Shown: in pieces, positions 1 through 5,078 of the stretch | Layout: the number at the start of each line of letters is the position of its first letter | Position numbering within the stretch: position 1 is the first letter of the stretch | Assembly (NCBI GenBank): GCA_002373555.1 | Contig: DFKM01000098.1 | Location: 1 to 5,078, forward strand | Direction: 5' to 3' | DNA length: 5,078 bases | DNA from: Lachnospiraceae bacterium UBA3645 | GTDB taxonomy: Bacteria; Bacillota; Clostridia; Lachnospirales; Lachnospiraceae | Program-made: the position numbers and the translations under genes | The notes under the pieces: generated by a model | What the model was told of the DNA's origin: nothing | What the model saw: only the letters and a program-made list of their open reading frames with translations | The model's database searches: none

Positions 1-21
1 TGGTTTATTGTAACTGTCGAT

Positions 22-56
22 ACAAGAAGACTGCCGCATCATCTGATGCGACAGCC
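22..56 (-). terminator. Rho-independent terminator of the BlaI-type repressor gene
   Basis: Read on the minus strand, a stem of up to 13 bp (arms 44-56 and 29-41, only 2 bases between them, so the innermost pair probably opens to a 4-base loop) is followed by a T-rich tail, TTCTTGT (22-28), and preceded by five A's (59-63). On the plus strand the arms have two mismatches (30/55 and 34/51), but in minus-strand RNA both become G-U wobbles. This argues that the hairpin was selected for minus-strand transcripts. It begins about 38 bases after the repressor stop codon. The five T's at 59-63 could also let it work weakly for a plus-strand gene entering from outside the window. Confidence 0.8.
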
Positions 57-93
57 CGTTTTTCGCTAATTCTATTCTGCCTTGCAGACAGGC

Positions 94-432
94 TCAGTCC
101 CGCTCAGACTGTCCCATAAAGCGTCCGTAGGCAGCCAAAAATGTCTTCGAAGCATCTTCGCTCCAGAAATCGGCCATTCTTGCAGCATAGTCCTCTAGGA
201 ATTCGGTCTCTCCCACACAGGGTGAAAACCGCGAGGTTCCTTTTTTGTAGGATGTAACATACTTCTTGTCCTTCAGTCTCTTCAGGAAGGTGTACACCGT
301 AGTTTCCTTATAGACAATATTGTATGCTTCCTCTATGCTGATGATCAGTTCTCCCACTGTCATAGGAGAATCCGACTCCCAAAGACATTTCATCACCATT
401 AGCTCGCGATCGGATAAATCGGTAAAATTCAT
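94..432 (-). CDS. BlaI/MecI/CopY-family winged-helix transcriptional repressor
   Basis: A predicted cytosolic DNA-binding repressor of 112 residues. The N-terminal winged helix (about residues 4-75) carries the family pattern: LSDRELMVMKCLW at 6-18, TVGELI at 25-30, a recognition-helix region at about 42-53 (KETTVYTFLKRL) and a wing at about 58-70 (YVTSYKKGTSRF). Family members such as BlaI and MecI bind palindromes as dimers and repress beta-lactamase or related genes; CopY members sense copper. Here the target is unknown. The start is the ATG at 432, which has GGAGG (438-442) five bases upstream. An in-frame ATG at 495 lies upstream of the -10 box (475-480) and cannot be used from that promoter. 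BlaI and MecI have about 123-126 residues; this protein stops early and lacks the final dimerisation helix that I would expect. No BlaR1-type sensor gene lies between it and its terminator. In the lines I counted, its G+C (about 40-52%) is below that of the neighbouring genes. Confidence 0.88.
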   Translation of the reverse strand: MNFTDLSDRELMVMKCLWESDSPMTVGELIISIEEAYNIVYKETTVYTFLKRLKDKKYVTSYKKGTSRFSPCVGETEFLEDYAARMADFWSEDASKTFLAAYGRFMGQSERD

Positions 433-437
433 ATCAA

Positions 438-442
438 CCTCC
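438..442 (-). promoter_or_regulatory. Shine-Dalgarno site fixing the repressor start
   Basis: GGAGG on the minus strand, five bases (TTGAT) before the ATG at 432. It decides for the 112-residue form over an upstream in-frame ATG at 495. Confidence 0.85.
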
Positions 443-474
443 AGCTGTATTTTTCCCCCCGACTTTCCACCATG

Positions 475-503
475 ATTATAATTTATATGGTGCATTCTAG
501 CAA
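475..503 (-). promoter_or_regulatory. Sigma-A-type promoter of the BlaI-type repressor gene
   Basis: Minus-strand -35 box TTGCTA (498-503, four of six matches to TTGACA), a 17-base spacer and a perfect TATAAT -10 box (475-480). The expected transcription start is near 468, giving a leader of about 36 bases. The stretch upstream of the -35 box (504-546) is almost entirely A and T with A/T runs, as in UP elements that contact the RNA polymerase alpha subunit. Confidence 0.75.
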
Positions 504-511
504 TTTAGAAT
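494..511. repeat. 18-bp inverted repeat over the -35 box, candidate operator
   Basis: ATTCTA (494-499) and TAGAAT (506-511) are perfect 6-bp inverted arms around a 6-base centre. The repeat covers the -35 box (498-503) of the repressor promoter, where a bound dimer would block RNA polymerase. It does not match the known BlaI/CopY core (TACA-n2-TGTA), so autoregulation by the adjacent repressor is an inference. In AT-rich DNA a repeat of this size can also occur by chance. Confidence 0.4.
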
Positions 512-543
512 ATTATTTTTATATTTTGCAAAAAATTATTATT

Positions 544-1509
544 TTATCTGCCTGCATCCGCGCGCAGGATCAGGGCTGCAGCACCGGTCATTCCCGCATC
601 GTTTCCGAGCGTCGCGCCGACGATCTCAATGTTCTTGACGGCATGAAAAGCCTTCTCTTCATAGGAGGCACGGATCTTGTCAAGCAGCCATTCTCCGGCC
701 CGGCTCATGCCGCCGCCGATGATGAACACCTCCGGATCAAATGACACGCCAAGGATCGCCAGCTCTTTTCCGAGCGTCTCGACCATCTCGTTTACCACGG
801 TATTGGCAAGTTCATCGCCGTCCTTTGCAAAATCGAATATATCTCTTGCGGAAAACTCTCTGATGAACGACAGTCCGGAGCGGGACTCTCCTCCCGCGAT
901 CAGATGCTTTGTATACGAGATCATTCCCCGGGCGCCGGCGATCTGCTCTGAGCAGCCCCGCTTGCCGCAGCCGCAGTAGTCGACCGCCTTGTCGAACAAC
1001 GGCATATGTCCGAACTCACCGGCTGCACCGTGCGCTCCAGCATGGATCTTTCCGTCGATGATTACGCCGCCGCCGAGTCCCGTGCCGAGCGTCAGCATCA
1101 GAACATTCTTCCGGCCTTCTCCCGCACCGGCTACCGCTTCCCCGAGCGCAGCAACATTCGCATCGTTTCCGGCTTTGACGGGAAGATAGAACAGCTGCGA
1201 AGAAAGCTCATTCTTAACATTGACGACGCCCCAGCCGAGGTTGACGCAGTTGTTGACGACCGATTCCTCCAGTACCGGACCGGGAATACCGATGCCGATG
1301 CCGAGGATCTGCTCGGGCTTCAGCTCCTTGTTCTTCATTTCTTCCTTGACCGAATCGGCAATATCCGAAATGATATAACGCCCTTCTTCCTCCGTCCTTG
1401 TAGGGATCTCCCATTTGCTGACCATCTGCAGATCATCCCGGAAAAGACCGATCTTGACCGTCGTTCCGCCGACATCCACTCCGAAACAGTACTTATCCAT
1501 TTGTGACAC
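544..1509 (-). CDS. glcK: ROK-family sugar kinase, probable glucokinase
   Basis: Probably phosphorylates glucose with ATP to glucose 6-phosphate in the cytosol. The 321-residue length is normal for Bacillota ROK glucokinases. Visible motifs: an N-terminal phosphate-binding loop (DVGGTTVKIGLF, 12-23), the catalytic aspartate D116 in GNDANVAALGEA, the ROK signature from about 140 (TLGTGLGGGVIIDGKIHAGA) to GEFGHM at 164-169 with E165 and H168 at the sugar and zinc sites, and the zinc motif C179-G-C181-GKRG-C186-S-E188. A C-terminal Gly-rich motif (IIGGGMSRAG, 263-272) follows. There is no N-terminal helix-turn-helix, so this is a kinase and not a ROK repressor. The start chosen is GTG at 1509, five bases after AGGAG (1515-1519); ATG at 1500 (three residues shorter) is the alternative, but it lies 14 bases from that site. 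It is the third gene of the operon, 23 bases after the aspartokinase. Another hexose such as N-acetylmannosamine or allose cannot be excluded from motifs. Confidence 0.9.
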   Translation of the reverse strand: MSQMDKYCFGVDVGGTTVKIGLFRDDLQMVSKWEIPTRTEEEGRYIISDIADSVKEEMKNKELKPEQILGIGIGIPGPVLEESVVNNCVNLGWGVVNVKNELSSQLFYLPVKAGNDANVAALGEAVAGAGEGRKNVLMLTLGTGLGGGVIIDGKIHAGAHGAAGEFGHMPLFDKAVDYCGCGKRGCSEQIAGARGMISYTKHLIAGGESRSGLSFIREFSARDIFDFAKDGDELANTVVNEMVETLGKELAILGVSFDPEVFIIGGGMSRAGEWLLDKIRASYEEKAFHAVKNIEIVGATLGNDAGMTGAAALILRADAGR

Positions 1510-1510
1510 T

Positions 1511-1519
1511 TCCTCTCCT
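1511..1519 (-). promoter_or_regulatory. Shine-Dalgarno site favouring a GTG start for the ROK kinase
   Basis: AGGAGAGGA on the minus strand. AGGAG (1515-1519) stands 5 bases from GTG at 1509 and 14 from ATG at 1500; the weaker GAGG (1512-1515) is 2 and 11 bases away respectively. The GTG start fits better. Confidence 0.6.
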
Positions 1520-1532
1520 GTATAAAATGCGC

Positions 1533-2852
1533 TTAGATGCGCGTATCCACAAAAATTGAATAAATCGCTCTGATGGCAGGCTCAAAGTCGTCATTCTTCA
1601 CGCCGATGATGATATTCTCCTCATCCGATCCCTGGTCGATCATCCGGACATTGATCCTGGCATGGGCAAGCGATGCGAACACCCTGCCCGCTGTTCCCCG
1701 GGCATCCTTCATGGAACGGCCCACGACCGCGATCAGCGCCAGATCCGTATCGATCGAGATCACATCCGGTGCGGCCATCCGGTTGATCGCCGCGAGCACG
1801 GCCTGTTCCTTCGGTTCAAAGGCTTCCTGCTCCACGAATACGCTGAGCGTATCGATGCCGGACGGCATATGCTCGAAGGAGATCCCGTACTTTTCGAACG
1901 CTTCCAGCACCTTTCTGCCGAAACCGATCTCGGAATTCATGCGGTCCTTCTCGACATTGACGGCAACAAAGCCCTTCCTTCCGGCAATGCCGGTAATGGT
2001 ATATCTGGACTTCGCACCTGTGGTCTTGACGATCATGGTGCCGGGCGCATCCGGATCGTTCGTATTCCGGATATTGATCGGAATACCGGCCTTGCGCACC
2101 GGGAAGATCGCTTCATCATGCAGGACGCCTGCGCCCATGTAGGAAAGCTCTCTGAGCTCTTTATACGTAATGATGTTGATGATGACCGGATCCTTAACGA
2201 TATGCGGATCGGTCAGCAGGAAACCGGAAACATCCGTCCAGTTCTCGTACAGCGAGGCCTTGATGGCTCTGGCCACGATGGAACCGGTAATATCGGATCC
2301 GCCTCTTGAGAAGGTGCAGATCCGGCCTTCGGGATCCGCGCCGTAGAATCCGGGAATGACCGCTTTTTCGATGCCGGAAAGCTTCTCCGCCAGCACTTTG
2401 TCGGTCAGTTCCGGTTCAAACTCTCCGTCTTCATTGAAATAGATGACCTCCGCGGCATCCACAAACGTAAAGCCGAGATAGGCCGCCATGATCTTTCCGT
2501 TCAGATACTCACCGCGGGATGCCGCATAGGCTTTCCCGGCATGCGCATCGATCTTCCGCTCGATCTCCGCGAACTCCTCCGACAGATCCAGATCCATCCC
2601 GAGACCTTTGATGATCCCGTCATATCTGCCCCTGATCTGAAAGAGCACCTCATGATAATTTCTTCCCGCTTCCGCCAGATCATAGCAGCGGTAGAGAAGA
2701 TCCGTCACTTTTGTGTCCTTGGAATCCCGCTTGCCGGGTGCGGACGGAACGACATATCTTCTGGAGATATCCGATTTTACGATATCCGCCGCCTTTTTGA
2801 ACTGCTCCGCGCTCGCCAGTGAACTACCGCCGAATTTGACAACTTTCTTCAT
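1533..2852 (-). CDS. lysC: Aspartokinase (aspartate kinase) with two C-terminal ACT domains
   Basis: Phosphorylates L-aspartate with ATP to 4-phospho-L-aspartate, the first step towards lysine, diaminopimelate, threonine and methionine. Its 439 residues match monofunctional, clostridial-type aspartokinases. The amino acid kinase domain (about 1-270) shows KFGGSS at 6-11, SAPGKR at 37-42, RGEYLNGK at 113-120, FSRGGSDITGS at 181-191, WTDVSGFLLTDP at 205-216 and ELSYMGAGVLHDEAIFPV at 235-252. Two ACT domains follow, about 295-360 and 370-435; the second carries the family motif ARINVRMIDQGSDEENI. ACT domains bind the feedback amino acid, usually lysine alone or with threonine; which one applies here cannot be read from the sequence. 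The ATG at 2852 has AGGAGG four bases upstream, overlapping the stop codon of the cardiolipin synthase, so translation is probably coupled. No aspartate-semialdehyde dehydrogenase or dap gene lies beside it, and no leader that could hold a lysine riboswitch precedes it. Confidence 0.95.
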   Translation of the reverse strand: MKKVVKFGGSSLASAEQFKKAADIVKSDISRRYVVPSAPGKRDSKDTKVTDLLYRCYDLAEAGRNYHEVLFQIRGRYDGIIKGLGMDLDLSEEFAEIERKIDAHAGKAYAASRGEYLNGKIMAAYLGFTFVDAAEVIYFNEDGEFEPELTDKVLAEKLSGIEKAVIPGFYGADPEGRICTFSRGGSDITGSIVARAIKASLYENWTDVSGFLLTDPHIVKDPVIINIITYKELRELSYMGAGVLHDEAIFPVRKAGIPINIRNTNDPDAPGTMIVKTTGAKSRYTITGIAGRKGFVAVNVEKDRMNSEIGFGRKVLEAFEKYGISFEHMPSGIDTLSVFVEQEAFEPKEQAVLAAINRMAAPDVISIDTDLALIAVVGRSMKDARGTAGRVFASLAHARINVRMIDQGSDEENIIIGVKNDDFEPAIRAIYSIFVDTRI

Positions 2853-2856
2853 GTTT

Positions 2857-2862
2857 CCTCCT
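2857..2862 (-). promoter_or_regulatory. Shine-Dalgarno site of lysC overlapping the upstream stop codon
   Basis: A perfect AGGAGG on the minus strand, four bases before the lysC ATG. Its first two bases are the last two bases of the cardiolipin synthase TAG stop (2861-2863). A terminating ribosome would therefore sit on the start region of the next gene, a typical arrangement for translational coupling. Confidence 0.9.
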
Positions 2863-4429
2863 ACATCAGCGGCGCGACTACACGCAGCAGATACCCCGCC
2901 ATTCTTTTGGTAAACGGATAATGCTTTACATCATCCATCGTGATCTCCATACATTTCCCGAGTGTGTCCTGGAAATCCGCTTCCACGTCGGCCACGACCG
3001 GGTGCGCGGCTGCATAGACGCCGCATTCGAAGTGCAGATACAGACTCCGATAGTCCATATTCACTGTACCCACGGTACAGCACCGGTCATCCGAAACAAA
3101 ACACTTGGAATGGATGAACCCGGGTTCATACTCAAAGATTCTGACGCCGGCTGGGATGAGTTCCTCATAAGAGATCCTGGCCAGCAGATAGGTATATTTC
3201 TTATCCGGAATATGCGGCACGATGAGCTTTACGTCCACGCCTCTCTTAGCGGCGAATTTCAGTGCGCGCATCATGACATCCGGAAGCACCAGGTACGGCG
3301 TAAAGATGTGCAGGTATCGCTCCGCATGATTGATGATATCCAGATACACATGCTCTCCGACCGGCTCACCGTCCAGCGGACTGTCCGCATACGGCATCAC
3401 GAAGCCCGCGGGTGCATTCTCCGGCGGCACCGGCGGCATGATGTACTTGCTGTAGACCTCCGTCTCCGAACCGTCATGCCACATCTGCAGGAACATGATT
3501 GTGAGGCTCTTGACGGCGTCCCCGGTGACCCGGACGACGCTGTCCTTCCAGTGGCCGAACCGTTCCTTCTTATTAATATATTCATCCGCCAGATTGACGC
3601 CGCCGGTAAACCCGGTCTTTCCGTCGATCACGACAATCTTCCGGTGATCCCGGTTGTTCTGGTAGGTCGAGAACATCGGAATGACCTGGGAGAAGACCCT
3701 GCAGGAAATGCCGTAGGCCCGCAGTCTGTCCGGATAGCCGAACGGCAGAAGGCTGAGCGTGCAGGTCCCGTCGTACATGATCCTGACATCAACGCCTTCC
3801 TTTGCTTTCCGTCGCAGGATATCCAGCACTGCTTCCAGCATCTCCCCGCGGTCCAGGATAAAGAACTCCATGAAGATGAACGATTCCGCCTGCTCCAGTT
3901 CCTTCAGCAGCGCAGGGAAGAAATCATCCCCCAGCGGGTAATACGTCAGATCCGTATTCCCATACGCCGGATAACCGCCGAACCGGTCCATATAAATCGC
4001 CAGGCCGGTGCTGTGCGGCTCCTCTTCGTTCATTTTCCGGATCACGGACGGATTCTGCGTCAGATAATCTTTGGTCTCGATGATATTTTCCCGCAGCTTC
4101 TTCTGGATCTTCCGGCTGCCCGTCTGGCTTTCGACGAACAGATAAAACAGCATGCCGACGACCGGAAGCGTCATGATCAGGATCATCCAGGACATCTTGA
4201 AGGCCGGATCGCTGCCGCGCCTGTTCATGATGAAGATGACCAGATCCATCTGCACGATCAGAAAGAAACCGTATACATAGGCAACGAACTGCGAGAGCCA
4301 GGCAAACAGCGCCCACAGGCCCAGCACCTGCAGAAGGACCAGAAAGATCATGATCACCTTGCGGCTGAAAATGATATTGAAGATTCCCTTTCTCCCTTTT
4401 TGAAAACGCTGCCTGTATAACGTCTCCAT
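2861..4429 (-). CDS. cls: Cardiolipin synthase, phospholipase D superfamily membrane enzyme
   Basis: Predicted to join two phosphatidylglycerol molecules into cardiolipin and glycerol at the cytoplasmic membrane. The 522-residue product has three hydrophobic N-terminal segments, at about 24-44, 47-68 and 79-98. The last follows the family motif NRRGSDPAFKMSWMILIMTLPVVG (PLDNc-type region; given in pieces: NRRGSDPAFK at 69-78, WMILIMTLPV at 81-90). Two catalytic HKD motifs are intact: H262, K264 and D269 in HRKIVVID, then GGVN at 276-279; and H440, K442 and D447 in HSKCFVSD, then GTVNMDYRS at 454-462. The start is the ATG at 4429, with AGGAG (4435-4439) five bases upstream. In-frame ATGs at 4450 and 4477 have no such site, and 4477 lies upstream of the -10 box. 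Length and domain order are normal for Bacillota Cls. It is the first gene of the operon, 8 bases before lysC. Confidence 0.95.
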   Translation of the reverse strand: METLYRQRFQKGRKGIFNIIFSRKVIMIFLVLLQVLGLWALFAWLSQFVAYVYGFFLIVQMDLVIFIMNRRGSDPAFKMSWMILIMTLPVVGMLFYLFVESQTGSRKIQKKLRENIIETKDYLTQNPSVIRKMNEEEPHSTGLAIYMDRFGGYPAYGNTDLTYYPLGDDFFPALLKELEQAESFIFMEFFILDRGEMLEAVLDILRRKAKEGVDVRIMYDGTCTLSLLPFGYPDRLRAYGISCRVFSQVIPMFSTYQNNRDHRKIVVIDGKTGFTGGVNLADEYINKKERFGHWKDSVVRVTGDAVKSLTIMFLQMWHDGSETEVYSKYIMPPVPPENAPAGFVMPYADSPLDGEPVGEHVYLDIINHAERYLHIFTPYLVLPDVMMRALKFAAKRGVDVKLIVPHIPDKKYTYLLARISYEELIPAGVRIFEYEPGFIHSKCFVSDDRCCTVGTVNMDYRSLYLHFECGVYAAAHPVVADVEADFQDTLGKCMEITMDDVKHYPFTKRMAGYLLRVVAPLM

Positions 4430-4434
4430 GAAAA

Positions 4435-4443
4435 CTCCTCTCC
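4435..4443 (-). promoter_or_regulatory. Shine-Dalgarno site fixing the cardiolipin synthase start
   Basis: GGAGAGGAG on the minus strand, with AGGAG five bases before the ATG at 4429. It selects the 522-residue form over two longer in-frame forms. Confidence 0.85.
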
Positions 4444-4468
4444 GGTTCATAAACGCATAGGCTAATAC

Positions 4469-4498
4469 AGTATACATTTAATTCTCGGTCTGTGTCAA
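4469..4498 (-). promoter_or_regulatory. Promoter of the cls-lysC-ROK operon
   Basis: On the minus strand a consensus TTGACA -35 box (4493-4498) is separated by 18 bases from TATACT (4469-4474, five of six matches to TATAAT). The expected start is near 4462, giving a leader of about 32 bases with the SD site of cls. No other promoter or clear terminator was seen in the two short gaps inside the operon, so this should drive all three genes. Confidence 0.85.
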
Positions 4499-4530
4499 TA
4501 AAACTTATTCTTCCGGTCTGCCCCGGATTG

Positions 4531-4539
4531 TGATACACT
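4531..4539 (+). promoter_or_regulatory. Candidate extended -10 element for the DHFR gene
   Basis: TGATACACT fits an extended -10 (TG-n-TACACT, four of six to TATAAT). At 17 bases upstream there is only a poor -35 (TTCCGG, 4511-4516), which is common for extended -10 promoters. Start would be near 4546, about 30 bases before the gene. TAAAAT at 4548-4553 is a better hexamer but has no -35 at a proper distance and would leave a very short leader. The divergent cls promoter lies only about 30 bases away. Confidence 0.4.
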
Positions 4540-4564
4540 GTCAGCGGTAAAATCTGAAAAAGGC

Positions 4565-4570
4565 AGGTGA
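4565..4570 (+). promoter_or_regulatory. Shine-Dalgarno site supporting a GTG start for DHFR
   Basis: AGGTGA stands six bases before the GTG at 4577. No ATG occurs near the expected N-terminus, and the family start (M-N-I-I-A-A-V) begins exactly at this GTG. Confidence 0.75.
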
Positions 4571-4576
4571 TCAGCT

Positions 4577-5065
4577 GTGAATATAATTGCTGCAGTATCC
4601 GAAAACTGGGGGATCGGAAAGGATAATGATCTTCTCTTCCACATTCCCGAAGACATGAAATTCTTCCGCCGGATGACAAAGGAAAAGGCCGTCATCCTCG
4701 GCCGCCGGAATCTGGAATCCTTCCCCGGCGGAAAACCGTTAAAGGGAAGGCGCCATCTGCTGCTTACCGGAAATCCGGATTATCAGGCTGAGGGCGTGGA
4801 GGTATTCCATACGGTTCCCGAAATACTGAAGGAGGCGGAAAAACTTGCGCCGGAAGATGTCTGGGTGATCGGCGGCGGAACGGTCTATGCACAGTTTCTT
4901 CCTTACTGTGACAAGGCCTATATCACGCGCATCCATGCCGACGCCCCGGCGGATGTCTTCTTCCCGGATCTCGATGCGGATCCGGCCTGGGAACTGACGG
5001 AGCAGAGCGAGATGCAGTGCTGCGGAGATCTCACCTATCATTTCTGCACTTACAGCAGAGTATAA
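4577..5065 (+). CDS. folA: Dihydrofolate reductase
   Basis: Reduces dihydrofolate to tetrahydrofolate with NADPH in the cytosol, supplying one-carbon carriers for thymidylate, purine and methionine synthesis; it is the target of trimethoprim. The 162 residues are complete and of normal length. Visible family landmarks: the N-terminal strand and Met20-type loop (IIAAVSENWGIGKDNDLL, 3-20), the substrate-binding acid D26 in IPEDMKFF (equivalent to D27 of E. coli), the cofactor region VILGRRNLESFPGG at 39-52, and VIGGGTVYAQFLP at 97-109 with the Gly-Gly pair. Towards the end are ITRIHADAPADVFFPD (116-131) and YHFCTYSRV. Two positions differ from E. coli: F21 replaces the active-site Trp22, as I recall for clostridial-type enzymes, and N45 takes the place of the usual Thr46 next to NADPH. 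Translation starts at GTG. It is divergent from cls and may be followed closely by another gene beyond the window. Confidence 0.95.
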   Translation: MNIIAAVSENWGIGKDNDLLFHIPEDMKFFRRMTKEKAVILGRRNLESFPGGKPLKGRRHLLLTGNPDYQAEGVEVFHTVPEILKEAEKLAPEDVWVIGGGTVYAQFLPYCDKAYITRIHADAPADVFFPDLDADPAWELTEQSEMQCCGDLTYHFCTYSRV

Positions 5066-5078
5066 AAGAAGGGATGAC

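Noticed and set aside
433..495. A longer form of the BlaI-type repressor starting at the ATG at 495
   Set aside because: The ATG lies upstream of the -10 box at 475-480, has no SD site, and the extra residues (HHINYNHGGKSGG) do not look like the family.
551..568. A hairpin at the end of the ROK gene as a terminator
   Set aside because: The stem is only 5 bp with an 8-base loop, and the T-run on the minus strand begins too far from it.
1006..1506. A 166-codon open frame on the plus strand opposite the ROK kinase gene
   Set aside because: It is a shadow of the ROK gene, with no recognisable motif and no ribosome binding site.
1524..1542. GCGC-n6-GCGC hairpin between lysC and the ROK gene as an attenuator
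   Set aside because: The stem is only 4 bp and overlaps the lysC stop; the following ATTTTAT is short. It is too weak to support termination.
2921..4420. A 499-codon open frame on the plus strand opposite the cardiolipin synthase gene
   Set aside because: Its product is rich in His, Asp and Arg, shows no domain, and lacks an SD site. It mirrors the GC-biased third positions of the cls gene, whose motifs are unmistakable.
4465..4473. ATAC-A-GTAT palindrome over the cls -10 box as an operator for the BlaI-type repressor
   Set aside because: The arms are four bases and arise largely from the -10 sequence itself; it does not match the TACA-n2-TGTA core or the repeat at 494-511.
4430..4576. A lysine riboswitch or T-box ahead of the operon that contains lysC
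   Set aside because: The predicted leader is only about 32 bases, too short for either element.
3924..4679. A 251-codon minus-strand frame overlapping the cls start, the divergent gap and the start of folA
   Set aside because: It crosses both promoters and overlaps two well-supported genes; its composition is that of an out-of-frame reading.

Overview
The window looks like chromosomal DNA of a moderately GC-rich member of the Bacillota (Firmicutes), probably a clostridial or erysipelotrichial gut-type lineage. This rests on strong AGGAGG-type ribosome binding sites, sigma-A-like promoters, a clostridial-style aspartokinase and dihydrofolate reductase, a two-HKD cardiolipin synthase with three N-terminal membrane segments, a ROK glucokinase and a BlaI/MecI-type repressor. 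The assignment comes from recognising protein style only; no search was run.

Layout. Four genes lie on the minus strand and one on the plus strand. From right to left on the minus strand: a cardiolipin synthase (2861-4429), an aspartokinase (1533-2852) and a ROK-family sugar kinase (544-1509). They are separated by only 8 and 23 bases and share one strong promoter (TTGACA-18-TATACT, 4469-4498), so they form an operon. The SD sequence of the aspartokinase overlaps the stop codon of the cardiolipin synthase. Next comes an AT-rich gap of 111 bases holding a separate promoter (TTGCTA-17-TATAAT, 475-503) and an 18-bp inverted repeat (494-511) over its -35 box. These drive a small BlaI-type repressor (94-432), which is followed directly by a rho-independent terminator (22-56). 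On the plus strand, divergent from the cardiolipin synthase, is a complete dihydrofolate reductase gene (4577-5065) that runs to within 13 bases of the window end.

How the genes work together. The three-gene operon combines membrane lipid synthesis, the first step of the aspartate pathway (lysine, diaminopimelate, threonine, methionine) and sugar phosphorylation. No single pathway links them, so this is best read as a housekeeping operon of mixed function. The BlaI-type protein is separated from the operon by its own promoter, has no sensor-protease partner before its terminator, and has a short C-terminus. Two start codons are GTG (ROK kinase and DHFR), and three starts were fixed by SD and promoter positions.

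I found no mobile element, CRISPR array, RNA gene or clearly new system. The points most worth a second look are the stand-alone, C-terminally short BlaI-type repressor with its candidate operator, and the odd gene grouping of the operon.
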